Shown: positions 50,641 to 60,099 of the stretch, one piece after another | Position numbering within the stretch: the first letter of the stretch is position 1 | How the letters are laid out: each line of letters begins with the position of its first letter | Assembly (NCBI RefSeq): GCF_001712755.1 | Contig: NZ_MDKC01000002.1 | Span: 186,001-250,000, forward strand | DNA: 64,000 bases | Reading direction: 5' to 3' | Source of the DNA: Gottfriedia luciferensis | GTDB taxonomy: Bacteria > Bacillota > Bacilli > Bacillales > Bacillaceae_G | Program-made: the position numbers and the translations under genes | The notes under the pieces: model-generated | What the model was told of the DNA's origin: nothing | Database searches by the model: none | Seen by the model: only the letters and a program-made list of their open reading frames with translations

Positions 50641-51022
50641 ACTAACACCACCTTTATAGTAATAAGGGCGAAATGTATTTACATTTATCTAATCTCATAA
50701 ATTAATATAAATAAGTAGTCAATCAAATTAGTTAAACGATTTAAAATTCTTTAAATCAGCCAATAAAATTTAAAAGGGTATCTTACTTATTTGTACACTC
50801 TATAACGATATTTAAGAACATATTTCGTTTTTTTTTTAACAATAATAAAAGATTAATATTATTCAAACAAAAATATTTACTATAAAATTAAATGCTTAAC
50901 GAGATAGGGAATCTTATAAATATTCAAAATGTCGAATGATTTATTAAGAAATTTAAAGGAGTTAGCTGATAGGTATTAGAATATGTAAACGGTTACAACT
51001 TTTTTTGAAGGATGTGTTTCGA
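50641..51022. other. Divergent intergenic region of 380 bases
   Basis: AT-rich leader of both flanking genes. A weak hairpin with a long T-run lies around 50806-50834, and a perfect CcpA site is at 50984. No gene was seen. Confidence 0.5.
50984..50997 (+). promoter_or_regulatory. cre site (CcpA) in front of lactate monooxygenase gene
   Basis: TGTAAACGGTTACA fits the consensus TGWAANCGNTNWCA at every position and is nearly a perfect palindrome. It ends 25 bases before the start codon, a place where CcpA would block transcription when glucose is present. Confidence 0.8.
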
Positions 51023-52195
51023 ATGAGGAATTTCGGAAATTCTATTCAATTGCAAGTTTATAGTGCTGGGAAAAAAAGTGAGATTCCTGTTAGATTTGAA
51101 GATTTAGAAAAGCTAGCACATGATCAATTAGAGGAAGGGCCTTTTTATTATATAGCAGGGGGCGCTGGTAGTGAGCGCTCGATGAATGAAAATCGATTAG
51201 CTTTTGATAAGTGGAAAATTGTACCGCGAATGTTACGAAATGTGGCTGAGCGTGATATTAGTATAAATTTATTTGGCAAAACATATCATTCACCAATTTT
51301 ATTTGCTCCAATCGGTGTGCAGTCAATTGCACATCCAGAAGGTGAACTTGAAGCTGCAAGAGCAGCAGCTGAATTGAATATTCCATACATTACTAGTACT
51401 GCATCAACTTACTCTTTAGAAAAGGTTTCAACTGTTTTAGGAAATTCTCCTAAATGGTATCAGTTATATTGTAGTAGTGATATGGAAATTGCAGCGAGTA
51501 TGATTAAACGAGCTGAAGCAAATGGTTACGAAGCGATTGTTATTACACTTGATACCTCGATTATGGGCTGGAGAGAAAAAGATATTGAAAATGCATATTT
51601 GCCGTTTTTACAGGGGCAAGGAATTGGTAACTATTTAGAGGATCCCGTATTTCGCTCAAGATTGAATAAATCACCCGAAGAGGATCCACAGTCAGCAATT
51701 CTATTATGGACAAGACTCTTTGGCAATCCTGCATTAACATGGGAAGATTTAGCATTTTTGCGAAATCAAACTAAATTACCTATTTTATTAAAGGGAATTT
51801 TACATAAGGACGATGCGATGCTTGCACTTGAATATGGCATGGATGGTATTATCGTTTCGAATCATGGTGGAAGACAAGTTGATGGAACAATTAGTACTCT
51901 AGATGCATTAGAGAGTATTTGTAGTGAATTAAAAGGTAAATTACCAATTTTAATGGATAGTGGCATTAGAAGAGGATCAGATGTATATAAAGCTTTAGCA
52001 ATCGGTGCTGATGCAGTATTAATTGGACGACCGTATATGTATGGCCTAGCACTTGCTGGTAAAAATGGAGTAGTTCAAGTCATGAAAAATATGTTAGCTG
52101 ATTTTGATTTAACGATGGCTTTATCCGGACAAAAAAGTATCAGTGAATTAAAGCCATCATTGCTAGTGAAAGAAAACCTTAGTAAGCATTTTTAA
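51023..52195 (+). CDS. FMN-dependent alpha-hydroxy-acid oxidase, lactate 2-monooxygenase type
   Basis: 390 residues from ATG 51023 (GAAGGA upstream; a TTG at 51005 coincides with it). FMN-barrel: YYIAGGAGSERSMNENRLAF, PILFAPIGVQSIAHPEGE, LLKGILHKDDA with the FMN Lys, SNHGGRQVDG with the catalytic His, DSGIRRGSDVYKALAIGADA. The insert MGWREKDIENAYLPFLQG then GNYLEDPVF matches lactate 2-monooxygenases, which convert L-lactate and oxygen to acetate and CO2; L-lactate oxidase is the alternative. The cre site suggests repression by preferred sugars. Confidence 0.87.
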   Translation: MRNFGNSIQLQVYSAGKKSEIPVRFEDLEKLAHDQLEEGPFYYIAGGAGSERSMNENRLAFDKWKIVPRMLRNVAERDISINLFGKTYHSPILFAPIGVQSIAHPEGELEAARAAAELNIPYITSTASTYSLEKVSTVLGNSPKWYQLYCSSDMEIAASMIKRAEANGYEAIVITLDTSIMGWREKDIENAYLPFLQGQGIGNYLEDPVFRSRLNKSPEEDPQSAILLWTRLFGNPALTWEDLAFLRNQTKLPILLKGILHKDDAMLALEYGMDGIIVSNHGGRQVDGTISTLDALESICSELKGKLPILMDSGIRRGSDVYKALAIGADAVLIGRPYMYGLALAGKNGVVQVMKNMLADFDLTMALSGQKSISELKPSLLVKENLSKHF

Positions 52196-52201
52196 AAATT
52201 A

Positions 52202-52253
52202 AAAAGAGCAATCTCAATAAGTGCTTAGACTAATGAGTCGCTCTTTATATTTT
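52202..52253. terminator. Bidirectional terminator
   Basis: AAAGAGC and GCTCTTT outer stem with an inner CTCA/TGAG pair, between convergent genes. Confidence 0.65.
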
Positions 52254-52261
52254 AAAAAGAA

Positions 52262-53596
52262 TTATGCTGCGTTTTTTACTTCGGTATATTCTTTGACGAT
52301 AAACTTCTCCAAAATACACCCAATTACAAAACCGATTAAACCAGGTATTACCCAACCGAATCCGTTACTTTGCATTGGAACAATCGATAATAATTCATTT
52401 AGTCCGTTATGTAAAAATGATGAATTGATTATCTCGATTAAGCTATAAATTCCAACGAACAAAATTGTTAATAAATAAACAGGTCTACCTTTAAATGGTA
52501 ATTGATCGTGTAAAAGCGCTAGAACAATTAGTGCAATTGCCATTGGATATAAAAGACCTAATATTGGAACGGATACTTTTAATATTTGTGTAAGTCCTAA
52601 ATTTGCTACGAAACCACTTATAAAACATAATAAGATTGCCCATTGCTTATAAGATAATTTAGGGAAAATACTATTAAAATATTGAGAACATGATGTGATT
52701 AAACCAATACAAACACTTAAGCATGCAAGTGTAAAAATAAGTCCTAAAACAATTGTTCCACCATTGCCAAATAGTTGATTCATGACTGTCGTTAAAACGA
52801 TTGCTCCATTGTCAATTTGTCCAGTAATCGTTGCTGAAGCACCTAAGTAGCCAATTATAAAATAAGTCATCGATAATAATAATGCACAAATTAAACCGAA
52901 AATAATTAAATACTTAATTTGTAACTTTTTATTTGTAACATTTAATCTTTGAAAAATATTGATAAAAACAATCCCGTAGATTAATGCGCAAATGCCATCC
53001 ATTGTTTGATAGCCATCTAAAATTCCTTGTGAGACAGGGTTAGATTTGTATGTTAAGGATGCATCCTTAAAACTAGATAAGTCTGTAAACATTGCTTTAA
53101 TAAAAACAATTAAAATTAAGATTAGTAAAGCTGGAGTTAAAATTTTACCGAATCTGTCAACTAATTTTGAAGGTGATTTAGCAAACCAATAAACGATACT
53201 AAAAAACACAATCGTATAAATTAAGAGTCCTATCGGAGAAATAGACAAACTTTCGGACAAAAATGGTTTAACACCCATTTCATATGCCAGACTACTAGCT
53301 CGAGGAATGGCAAGTCCAGGTCCGATCGACAAGTAGATTGCCATTGGGAAGAGAAGTGCAAATATGGGATGTACCCTTTTTACAAGCGTATCAAAATTAC
53401 CGGATTTTGCTATTGCAATAAATGCTAAAATTGCAATGCCTGCATCCGAAATAATAAATCCAATAATTGCTTCCCATACATTCTCTCCGGCTGCTTGTCC
53501 TATGTATGCTGGGAAAATTAAATTACCAGCACCAAATAACATAGAAAATAACATAAATCCAATAAACAGTATTTCTTTTTTTGTTAAAGTATTCAA
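52262..53596 (-). CDS. brnQ: Branched-chain amino acid:cation symporter BrnQ
   Basis: 444 residues from a TTG at 53596 with TGAGGTG upstream; an ATG at 53644 extends it by 16 residues but has no ribosome binding site. About 12 helices. KEILFIGFMLFSMLFGAGNL then IFPAYIGQAAG is the LIVCS-family start, and WFAKSPSKLVDRFGKILTPAL is typical. It imports Leu, Ile and Val with Na+ or H+. The ilv-leu operon lies 4 kb downstream. A weak CodY-like box (3 mismatches) lies about 100 bases upstream. Confidence 0.93.
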   Translation of the reverse strand: MNTLTKKEILFIGFMLFSMLFGAGNLIFPAYIGQAAGENVWEAIIGFIISDAGIAILAFIAIAKSGNFDTLVKRVHPIFALLFPMAIYLSIGPGLAIPRASSLAYEMGVKPFLSESLSISPIGLLIYTIVFFSIVYWFAKSPSKLVDRFGKILTPALLILILIVFIKAMFTDLSSFKDASLTYKSNPVSQGILDGYQTMDGICALIYGIVFINIFQRLNVTNKKLQIKYLIIFGLICALLLSMTYFIIGYLGASATITGQIDNGAIVLTTVMNQLFGNGGTIVLGLIFTLACLSVCIGLITSCSQYFNSIFPKLSYKQWAILLCFISGFVANLGLTQILKVSVPILGLLYPMAIALIVLALLHDQLPFKGRPVYLLTILFVGIYSLIEIINSSFLHNGLNELLSIVPMQSNGFGWVIPGLIGFVIGCILEKFIVKEYTEVKNAA

Positions 53597-53809
53597 ATAA
53601 TTCACCTCAAAAACATAGTTGCTATTTAAAAATGATTTTCTCATTTTATCAAAGAATAACTCTATTTACTACAAAAACCTTTAAAATTCTTATAATTTTC
53701 ATAAAGTAAGAAAAAAGTTTCTTTTGTCCTAATTTTCATCAGTTAAAGCATAAGAAAACTTGTCCTCTAAATATATATACTTATAGGCAATTTATAAGGG
53801 AGGACTAGA

Positions 53810-54562
53810 ATGATTCAATTTCAAGATATCTCTTTTAGGTTTTCAAATGGTAAATGTGCAGTTCAGGATTTATCTTTTTCAATTGAGACAGGTGAATGTT
53901 TTGTTTTAATTGGCCCAAGTGGCTGTGGAAAAACAACAACAATTAAATTAATAAATAGATTAATTAAACCAACTGACGGAGAAATTTTTTATAATGATAA
54001 AAATATTAAAGAATATGATGAACATAAGCTGAGGAGAGAGTTTGGATATGTACTTCAACAAATTGCACTATTTCCGCATTTGAATGTTGAAGAAAATATT
54101 TCAATTGTACCAGAATTAAAAAAATGGAACAAAGCTCAAATAAAAGAGCGCACTCATGAATTATTAGAATTAGTAAAATTAAATCCTTTGGAATTTAGTA
54201 AAAGATCAGTTTCAGAATTATCTGGGGGTCAACAACAGCGGGTAGGTGTAGCGAGGGCTTTAGCAGGGGATCCAAATCTATTATTAATGGACGAACCGTT
54301 TAGTGCATTGGATCCGATTACTAGATTACAATTACAAAAGGACCTGAAGCAATTAAAAACTAAGATTAATAAAACGATCCTTTTTGTTACTCATGATTTA
54401 GACGAGGCATTTTATTTAGGAAACCGAATCGGGATCATGCACGATGGAGAACTAGTTCAAGTTGGTACGAAGGATGAAATTCTAAATAATCCAGTCAATC
54501 CTTTTGTTGAACAATTTATAGACAATTATCGTAGTAAAGTTGTTGTAAAGGAGGGAATATAA
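53810..54562 (+). CDS. Osmoprotectant/glycine-betaine ABC transporter ATPase
   Basis: 250 residues, one ATPase domain: GPSGCGKTTTIKLINRLIKP (Walker A), ELSGGQQQRVGVARALAGDP (signature), LLLMDEPFSALDPITR (Walker B), VTHDLDEAF (switch His). The sequence type is that of OpuCA/ProV, but it lacks the C-terminal CBS pair (OpuCA is about 380 residues). AAGGGAGGA precedes the ATG. The permease/binding-protein fusion starts one base after the stop. Confidence 0.9.
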   Translation: MIQFQDISFRFSNGKCAVQDLSFSIETGECFVLIGPSGCGKTTTIKLINRLIKPTDGEIFYNDKNIKEYDEHKLRREFGYVLQQIALFPHLNVEENISIVPELKKWNKAQIKERTHELLELVKLNPLEFSKRSVSELSGGQQQRVGVARALAGDPNLLLMDEPFSALDPITRLQLQKDLKQLKTKINKTILFVTHDLDEAFYLGNRIGIMHDGELVQVGTKDEILNNPVNPFVEQFIDNYRSKVVVKEGI

Positions 54563-54563
54563 G

Positions 54564-56090
54564 ATGATTCTCATTTCATTTACAACAACTCTTGCAAATA
54601 GAAAAGAGCAATTATTAACGGCTTTGTTAGAGCATATACAAATTTCAGTTTTTGCACTAATTATTGCAATAATAATAGCTGTCCCGATTGGAATTTACTT
54701 AACGAGGAAGAAAGTTCTCTCAGAATTTGTAATTGGAACGACAGCAGTTATTCAAACTATACCTTCATTGGCGCTGTTAGGGATTTTAATACCATTAGTT
54801 GGTATTGGAAAGATTCCAGCGGTAATTGCGCTAAGTGTTTATGCATTATTGCCGATCTTGCGAAATACATATACTGGAATTAAGGAGATTGATCCAATTC
54901 TATTAGAGGCAGCAACTGGGTTAGGAATGAATGGTAGACAAAGACTATTTAAGGTTGAATTACCATTAGCACTACCAGTTATGATGGCGGGAATCCGCAC
55001 TGCGATGGTCATCATTGTTGGAACTGCAACAATCGCCGCTTTAATAGGAGCTGGTGGTTTAGGTAGTTTAATATTATTAGGCATCGACCGAAACGATATG
55101 AATTTAATCATTATAGGGGCAATACCGTCAGCACTTTTAGCTATTATATTTGATTTTATTTTAAGATTAATAGAGAAGAGGAGTTTTAAGAGTTTTTCAT
55201 TAAGAATAATTACTGCTTCTTTTATTTTATTAGCATTATTATTTTCTCCATTAACAATTAAATCTTGGAATAAAACGGACCTAGTCATCGCTGGAAAATT
55301 AGGTGCTGAGCCAGAAATAATAATGAATATGTATAAATTAATGATTGAGGATGAAACAAATCTAAACGTTGAAGTTAAGCCCAATTTTGGTAAAACAACA
55401 TTTGTGTTTAATGCATTAAAAAAAGGTGATATTGATATTTATCCAGAATATACAGGTACGGTCATATCTACTTTTTTGAAAGAAAAAGCTATTAGTAATG
55501 ATGCAAATGAAGTATATAAACAAGCTGCTGAAGGTTTAGCAAAAAAGTATAATTTGAGTTATTTGGAACCTATGAAATTTAATGACACATATGCATTAGC
55601 TGTTCCAGATCACATTTCCAAACAATTTGGAATCGAAACAATTTCAGATGCAACCAAAGTAGCAAATCAATTAAAAGCAGGTTTCACTTTAGAATTTTCA
55701 GATCGTGAAGACGGTTATTTAGGATTACAAAAATTATATGGAATAAAGTTCCAAAATTTAAAAACGATGGAACCTAAATTGAGATATGACGCAATTCAAT
55801 CGGGCGATCTCTCAATAATCGATGCTTATTCAACCGATAGTGAGCTCCAAAGTTATCACATGAAAGTGTTAGTCGATGATAAAAATTTATTCCCACCATA
55901 TCAATGCGCACCACTTTTGAGGAAAGAAACACTTAAAAAATATCCAGAAGTCAAAAATATATTAAATAAATTAAAAAATAAAATAACAGATGATGAAATG
56001 CGAGAAATGAATTACAAAGTAAATGTCGGTGGAAAATCAGCCGAAAGTGTTGCTAGAGAGTTTTTGAAAGAAGAGGGTTTACTAAAATAA
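54564..56090 (+). CDS. Fused osmoprotectant ABC permease and substrate-binding protein
   Basis: 508 residues. Residues 1-215 are an OpuCB-type permease with about six helices (LLTALLEHIQISVFALIIAI; EAATGLGMNGRQRLFKVELP is the EAA loop). From about 235 an OpuAC/ProX-type binding domain follows (LVIAGKLGAEPEIIMNMYKL, IDIYPEYTGTVIS, DAYSTDSELQSY). The last permease helix anchors the binding domain outside. Probably imports choline, carnitine or glycine betaine. AAGGAGGG precedes the ATG. Confidence 0.92.
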   Translation: MILISFTTTLANRKEQLLTALLEHIQISVFALIIAIIIAVPIGIYLTRKKVLSEFVIGTTAVIQTIPSLALLGILIPLVGIGKIPAVIALSVYALLPILRNTYTGIKEIDPILLEAATGLGMNGRQRLFKVELPLALPVMMAGIRTAMVIIVGTATIAALIGAGGLGSLILLGIDRNDMNLIIIGAIPSALLAIIFDFILRLIEKRSFKSFSLRIITASFILLALLFSPLTIKSWNKTDLVIAGKLGAEPEIIMNMYKLMIEDETNLNVEVKPNFGKTTFVFNALKKGDIDIYPEYTGTVISTFLKEKAISNDANEVYKQAAEGLAKKYNLSYLEPMKFNDTYALAVPDHISKQFGIETISDATKVANQLKAGFTLEFSDREDGYLGLQKLYGIKFQNLKTMEPKLRYDAIQSGDLSIIDAYSTDSELQSYHMKVLVDDKNLFPPYQCAPLLRKETLKKYPEVKNILNKLKNKITDDEMREMNYKVNVGGKSAESVAREFLKEEGLLK

Positions 56091-56097
56091 ACGTATT

Positions 56098-56144
56098 GGA
56101 CTGTCTTATTGGTCAGGGAACTGATCAAAGCGGTCCTTTTTTTA
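56098..56144 (+). terminator. Terminator of the osmoprotectant operon
   Basis: GGACTG/CGGTCC outer and TTGGTC/GATCAA inner pairs around AGGGAACT, followed by seven T. Confidence 0.75.
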
Positions 56145-56294
56145 TTGTAATACACATGAACTTAAAGCGCTTATCTATCAAAATAAGATTTTTAAGCAGA
56201 TTTGTAGCGACTTTTTATTCGATAAAGATAGAATTAGCGGGAAATTGCTAGTTTTCTTTTAAAGAATATGAATTTATTAACAGTTTTTGAGGTG

Positions 56295-56690
56295 AATACC
56301 CTAACTGGTATGGGTAATTTTGTATTTTAATTGCACTTTCTCAAGATTTAATTGCAGATTTGATAATTTTAATTGCGGTTTTAACAATTTAATTGCAGAT
56401 TCACTAGATTTAATTGCACATTCTCTAATTTTATTTGCAGTTCGCCATTTATTTGCAGTCGGCCGTTTATTTTCAGCTATTCAGCTCTTATTAGCTCAGA
56501 TGGATCATTTACTTGAACTACCCTAAGATTTATTTGCAGTCGGCCGTTTATTTGCAGCTATTCAGCTCTTATTAGCTCAAATGGATCCTTTACTTGCACT
56601 ACTCTAAGATTTATTTGCAGTCGGCCGTTTACTTGCAGCTATTCAGCCCTTATAAGCACAGATGGATCCTTTACTTGCACTACTTCAGAC
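56295..56690 (+). repeat. Array 2: leader, six 21-bp units, three 81-bp units
   Basis: Leader 56295-56334 begins AATACCCTAACTGGTA. TTGC of the short units occurs at 56331, 56352, 56373, 56393, 56414, 56435 and 56453 (18-21 bases apart; type TTTAATTGCAGATT or TTTATTTGCAG). From about 56446 an 81-base unit repeats three times (TTTATTTGCAGTCGGCCG at 56453, 56534 and 56615), each with GCTATTCAGC and GGATC inside. Short plus-strand frames across it translate only the repeat. It ends next to a terminator. Confidence 0.88.
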
Positions 56691-56700
56691 CAACAAAGAA

Positions 56701-56745
56701 AAAGAGGGTTGCCTAAATAATGGGCTACCCTCTTTTTGTTATCAT
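56701..56745. terminator. Bidirectional terminator between array 2 and the 62-residue gene
   Basis: AAAGAGGGTTGCC and GGGCTACCCTCTTT form a stem with one mismatch around TAAATAAT, flanked by A-rich and T-rich tracts. Confidence 0.8.
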
Positions 56746-56764
56746 ACGATAAGAATTTCAATGT

Positions 56765-56953
56765 TTAATCATTATAGGCTCCAGTTAACACCTCACTTAC
56801 AAAAGAATCGTTTTCCCATTCTTCATAAGAGAAATCTACTGAATACTCCTGATCGGATTTTTCGTCTTTAATCTGAATGTCAAAATGATTACTCATTACT
56901 TTCAACACTTCATTGATTTCGTTAACAGTCCCATTAATTTGTAAAGTAGCCAT
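56765..56953 (-). CDS. Small acidic protein, unknown function
   Basis: 62 residues, acidic, with NGTVNEINEVLKVMSNHFDI then QIKDEKSDQEYSVDFSYEEW. AGGAGGCGAG sits six to seven bases before the ATG, a very strong ribosome binding site, so this is probably a real gene. A CodY-like box (14 of 15 positions) lies 20 bases upstream, within its expected promoter. It is divergent from ilvE. No family recognised. Confidence 0.65.
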   Translation of the reverse strand: MATLQINGTVNEINEVLKVMSNHFDIQIKDEKSDQEYSVDFSYEEWENDSFVSEVLTGAYND

Positions 56954-56973
56954 TTTTACTCGCCTCCGATTTT

Positions 56974-56988
56974 AATTTACAGAAAATT
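56974..56988. promoter_or_regulatory. CodY-like box
   Basis: AATTTACAGAAAATT differs from the consensus AATTTTCWGAAAATT at one position. It lies 20 bases upstream of the 62-residue gene start and 228 bases upstream of ilvE. Confidence 0.65.
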
Positions 56989-57133
56989 CTGTTTAAAGTA
57001 ACCATATGATAATCCTTTTAAAAACATTTTTCAAGAGTAAAATTTTGTCGAAAAATTATTTTGAAAAAATGTAAAGGTTTTCATTGTTGATATACCAATA
57101 TTTATACGACATTTGAATAAATTATGAATTTAA

Positions 57134-57148
57134 AATTTTCTAAAAACT
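57134..57148. promoter_or_regulatory. CodY-like box upstream of ilvE
   Basis: AATTTTCTAAAAACT matches the CodY consensus at 13 of 15 positions and lies 67 bases before the ilvE start. BCAA operons are classic CodY targets. Confidence 0.6.
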
Positions 57149-57215
57149 TGTTGATTAATTTCGTAGATTGGAATAAAGTAAGTACAAATATTTTAACTCT
57201 TGAGGAGGATTAACC

Positions 57216-58106
57216 GTGACAGAGCAACAGATTTTTTTAAATGGTGAATTCGTTCAAAAACAAGATGCAAAAGTTTCTGTATATGATCATGGATATCTAT
57301 ATGGAGATGGAGTATTCGAAGGGATTCGCGTATATGATGGCAATGTATTTCGCTTAAAAGAACATCTCATTCGATTATATGAATCAGCAAAATCAATTTT
57401 ATTAACAATTCCTTATTCATTAGAAGAGTTAACACAAATTGTTGTTGATACAGTAAATCGAAATAATTTACATAGTGGTTATATTCGACTCGTCGTCTCA
57501 AGAGGAGAAGGGAATCTTGGATTAGATCCAACTTCTTGTCCAAGAGCAAATGTAGTTGTCATTGCTGAACAACTAGCACTGTTTCCACAAGAACTATACG
57601 AAAATGGTATGGAAATTGTAACAGTAGCAACGAGAAGAAATCGAAGTGATGTATTAAATCCACAAATTAAATCTTTAAATTACTTAAATAACATATTAGT
57701 AAAAATTGAAGCGAAACTAGCTGGTGTTCAAGAAGCACTAATGCTAAACGATCAAGGCTTTGTAGCTGAAGGTTCAGGAGATAATGTCTTTTTAGTAAAA
57801 GGCAATAAGCTAATTACTCCACCGAGTTCAGCTGGTGCATTAGAAGGAATTACTCGAAATGCAATTATGGAATTAGGTGACACATTAGGTTACGAAGTTG
57901 AGGAAAAATTGTTCACTAGACATGATGTTTATATTGCCGATGAGGTTTTCTTAACTGGAACAGCGGCTGAAGTAATTGGCGTATCTAAGGTAGATGGACG
58001 AGTGATTGGTGATGGAAAACCAGGACCAAATACACAAAGATTATTAAAAGCATTTCGTCAATTAGTAGTAGAAGATGGAGAAAAAATTTACGTAAAACAA
58101 GGGTGA
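57216..58106 (+). CDS. ilvE: Branched-chain amino acid aminotransferase
   Basis: 296 residues, fold-type IV PLP enzyme. NGEFVQKQDAKVSVYDHGYL and YGDGVFEGIRVYDGNVFRL at the start, NPQIKSLNYLNNILVKIEAK with the PLP Lys, EGSGDNVFLVKGNKL, and FLTGTAAEVIGV at the phosphate site. It makes Leu, Ile and Val from their keto acids and glutamate. GTG start with GAGGAGG upstream. First gene of the ilv-leu cluster; ilvD follows after six bases. Confidence 0.95.
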   Translation: MTEQQIFLNGEFVQKQDAKVSVYDHGYLYGDGVFEGIRVYDGNVFRLKEHLIRLYESAKSILLTIPYSLEELTQIVVDTVNRNNLHSGYIRLVVSRGEGNLGLDPTSCPRANVVVIAEQLALFPQELYENGMEIVTVATRRNRSDVLNPQIKSLNYLNNILVKIEAKLAGVQEALMLNDQGFVAEGSGDNVFLVKGNKLITPPSSAGALEGITRNAIMELGDTLGYEVEEKLFTRHDVYIADEVFLTGTAAEVIGVSKVDGRVIGDGKPGPNTQRLLKAFRQLVVEDGEKIYVKQG

Positions 58107-58112
58107 TAAATT

Positions 58113-59780
58113 GTGCGAAGTGACATGATCAAAAAAGGAATCGACCGCGCGCCTCATCGTAGCTTATTACTTGCGGCAGGTGTAAAAGAGGAAGATTTTA
58201 ATAAACCATTTATAGCGATTTGTAATTCATATATTGATATTGTTCCAGGTCATATTCATTTAAGAGAAATGGCTGATGTTGTAAAACAAGCGATTCGAGA
58301 TGCTGGTGGCGTTCCATTTGAGTTTAATACGATTGGTGTCGATGATGGAATTGCAATGGGTCATATCGGAATGAGGTATTCTTTACCAAGTAGGGAAATC
58401 ATTGCCGATGCAGCCGAAACTGTTATTAATGCACATTGGTTTGATGGCGTATTTTATATGCCAAACTGCGATAAAATCACACCAGGAATGCTAATGGCAG
58501 CTGTTCGTACAAATGTACCAGCAGTTTTTGTATCAGGTGGACCAATGGCAGGAGGATTATCTAAAGATGGAAAGGCTCTATCTCTTGCTTCAGTATTTGA
58601 AGGTGTAGGTGCTTTTAAATCAGGAAAAATGAGTGTAGAAGAATTACTCGATATTGAAAAGTCAGCATGTCCTACATGTGGATCATGTTCTGGAATGTTT
58701 ACAGCAAATTCAATGAATTGCATTATGGAGATGCTTGGTGTAGCACTACCATATAACGGAACAATACTTGCAACTAGTAAAGACAGACATCAATTAATCC
58801 GTGATGCAGCTGTTCATCTAATGGATTGCATTGAAAACGATATAAAACCAAGAGATATTATTACAAAAGAGGCAATTGATGATGCATTTGCACTAGATAT
58901 GGCAATGGGTGGATCGACAAATACTGTTTTACACTTAATGGCCATCGCAAATGAAGCAGGTGTTGATTACGACTTAAAGGATATAAATGAAGTAGCTAGA
59001 AGAGTACCTTATTTATCTAAAATTAGTCCAGCTTCGCACTATTCAATGCATGATGTTCATTTAGCAGGTGGTGTTCCAGCAATTATTAAAGAACTTACTA
59101 CCATTCCTGGAGCAATCAATAGTGACCGCATTACAATTACTGGCAAAACGTTATTCGAGAATGTGCAAGAGGCTACAATCACCAATAGTGAAGTGATTCG
59201 TAAAAAAGAAAATCCTTATTCACAAACAGGCGGATTATCGATCTTACATGGGAATCTAGCCCCAGACGGTGCAGTTATTAAAGTTGGAGGTGTTGACCCT
59301 TCAATCCAAACCTTTATTGGTGAAGCAATTTGTTTTAATTCACACGATGAAGCAGTTGAAGCGATTGACAATGGTCTCGTTAAAGAGGGTCATGTCGTTG
59401 TCATTCGATATGAGGGTCCAAAAGGTGGACCTGGAATGCCTGAAATGCTTGCACCAACTTCATCAATTGTCGGAAGAGGTTTAGGAACAAAAGTTGCGTT
59501 AATTACAGATGGTCGTTTTTCAGGTGCTACAAGGGGTATTGCAATCGGGCATATTTCTCCAGAAGCGGCTGAAGGTGGACCAATTGGATGTATTGAAGAT
59601 GGCGATGAAATCATAATCGATCTTTTATCAAGAAGTATCACATTATCAGTTTCAAACGAAACGTTAGAATCTCGTAAATCATCATATAAATTACATGAAC
59701 CAAAAGTTAAAACGGGTTATTTAGCAAGATATGCAAAGTTAGTTACTTCTGCTAATACAGGTGGAATATTAAAAATATGA
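58113..59780 (+). CDS. ilvD: Dihydroxy-acid dehydratase
   Basis: 555 residues, full length. Iron-sulphur and Mg ligands lie in [25 protein letters not shown] and [19 protein letters not shown]; the C-terminal [20 protein letters not shown] is the conserved catalytic part. It dehydrates dihydroxy-acids to the keto acids of Val and Ile. GTG start, six bases after ilvE. A T-box leader begins right after the stop, so transcription into ilvB can be stopped here. Confidence 0.95.
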   Translation: MRSDMIKKGIDRAPHRSLLLAAGVKEEDFNKPFIAICNSYIDIVPGHIHLREMADVVKQAIRDAGGVPFEFNTIGVDDGIAMGHIGMRYSLPSREIIADAAETVINAHWFDGVFYMPNCDKITPGMLMAAVRTNVPAVFVSGGPMAGGLSKDGKALSLASVFEGVGAFKSGKMSVEELLDIEKSACPTCGSCSGMFTANSMNCIMEMLGVALPYNGTILATSKDRHQLIRDAAVHLMDCIENDIKPRDIITKEAIDDAFALDMAMGGSTNTVLHLMAIANEAGVDYDLKDINEVARRVPYLSKISPASHYSMHDVHLAGGVPAIIKELTTIPGAINSDRITITGKTLFENVQEATITNSEVIRKKENPYSQTGGLSILHGNLAPDGAVIKVGGVDPSIQTFIGEAICFNSHDEAVEAIDNGLVKEGHVVVIRYEGPKGGPGMPEMLAPTSSIVGRGLGTKVALITDGRFSGATRGIAIGHISPEAAEGGPIGCIEDGDEIIIDLLSRSITLSVSNETLESRKSSYKLHEPKVKTGYLARYAKLVTSANTGGILKI

Positions 59781-59789
59781 AAAAGCATT

Positions 59790-60052
59790 GAAAGAGAAAA
59801 GTAGTTATGAAAAGGATCTTCAGAGAGTCGGTGGCTGGTGTGAACCGATGACCTTGATTAATGAAACTCACTCTTGAGTGTCAGGCTGAATTAATTTGTA
59901 ATGTAAGTCTGAACGTTGGTCACGTTATAGCCAGATTTTGGTTAGCCAAAATCCCAAAGTTAGGTTATTAACCTAAGAAGAAGGGTGGTACCGCGAAAAG
60001 TCTTTCGCCCCTTCAGCATCTGCTGAAGTGTGGAGTTATGGCTTTTTTTATT
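59790..60052 (+). promoter_or_regulatory. T-box leader with leucine (CUC) specifier
   Basis: The T-box GGTGGTACCGCG lies at 59984-59995. Upstream, AGAGAGTCGGTGGCTGGTG and GAACCGATG (59823 on) form the stem I apical part, and GAAACTCACTCTTGAG holds CTC at 59867-59869 in the specifier position. CTTCAGCA/TGCTGAAG begins the terminator (60010-60028), which ends in seven T at 60043. Uncharged tRNA-Leu should favour read-through into ilvB. It lies inside the operon, between ilvD and ilvB. Confidence 0.93.
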
Positions 60053-60099
60053 GCGAATAAATGGGTAAATTTTATCCGAAAATGGAGGGAAAAGTAGAA

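Noticed and set aside
53691-53708. CodY box upstream of brnQ
   Set aside because: AATTTTCATAAAGTA has three mismatches in very AT-rich DNA; too weak to list as a feature, although regulation would be biologically sensible.
56320-56526. Plus-strand frame with FNC/FNCGF repeats
   Set aside because: Same cause: it is translation of array 2 units.
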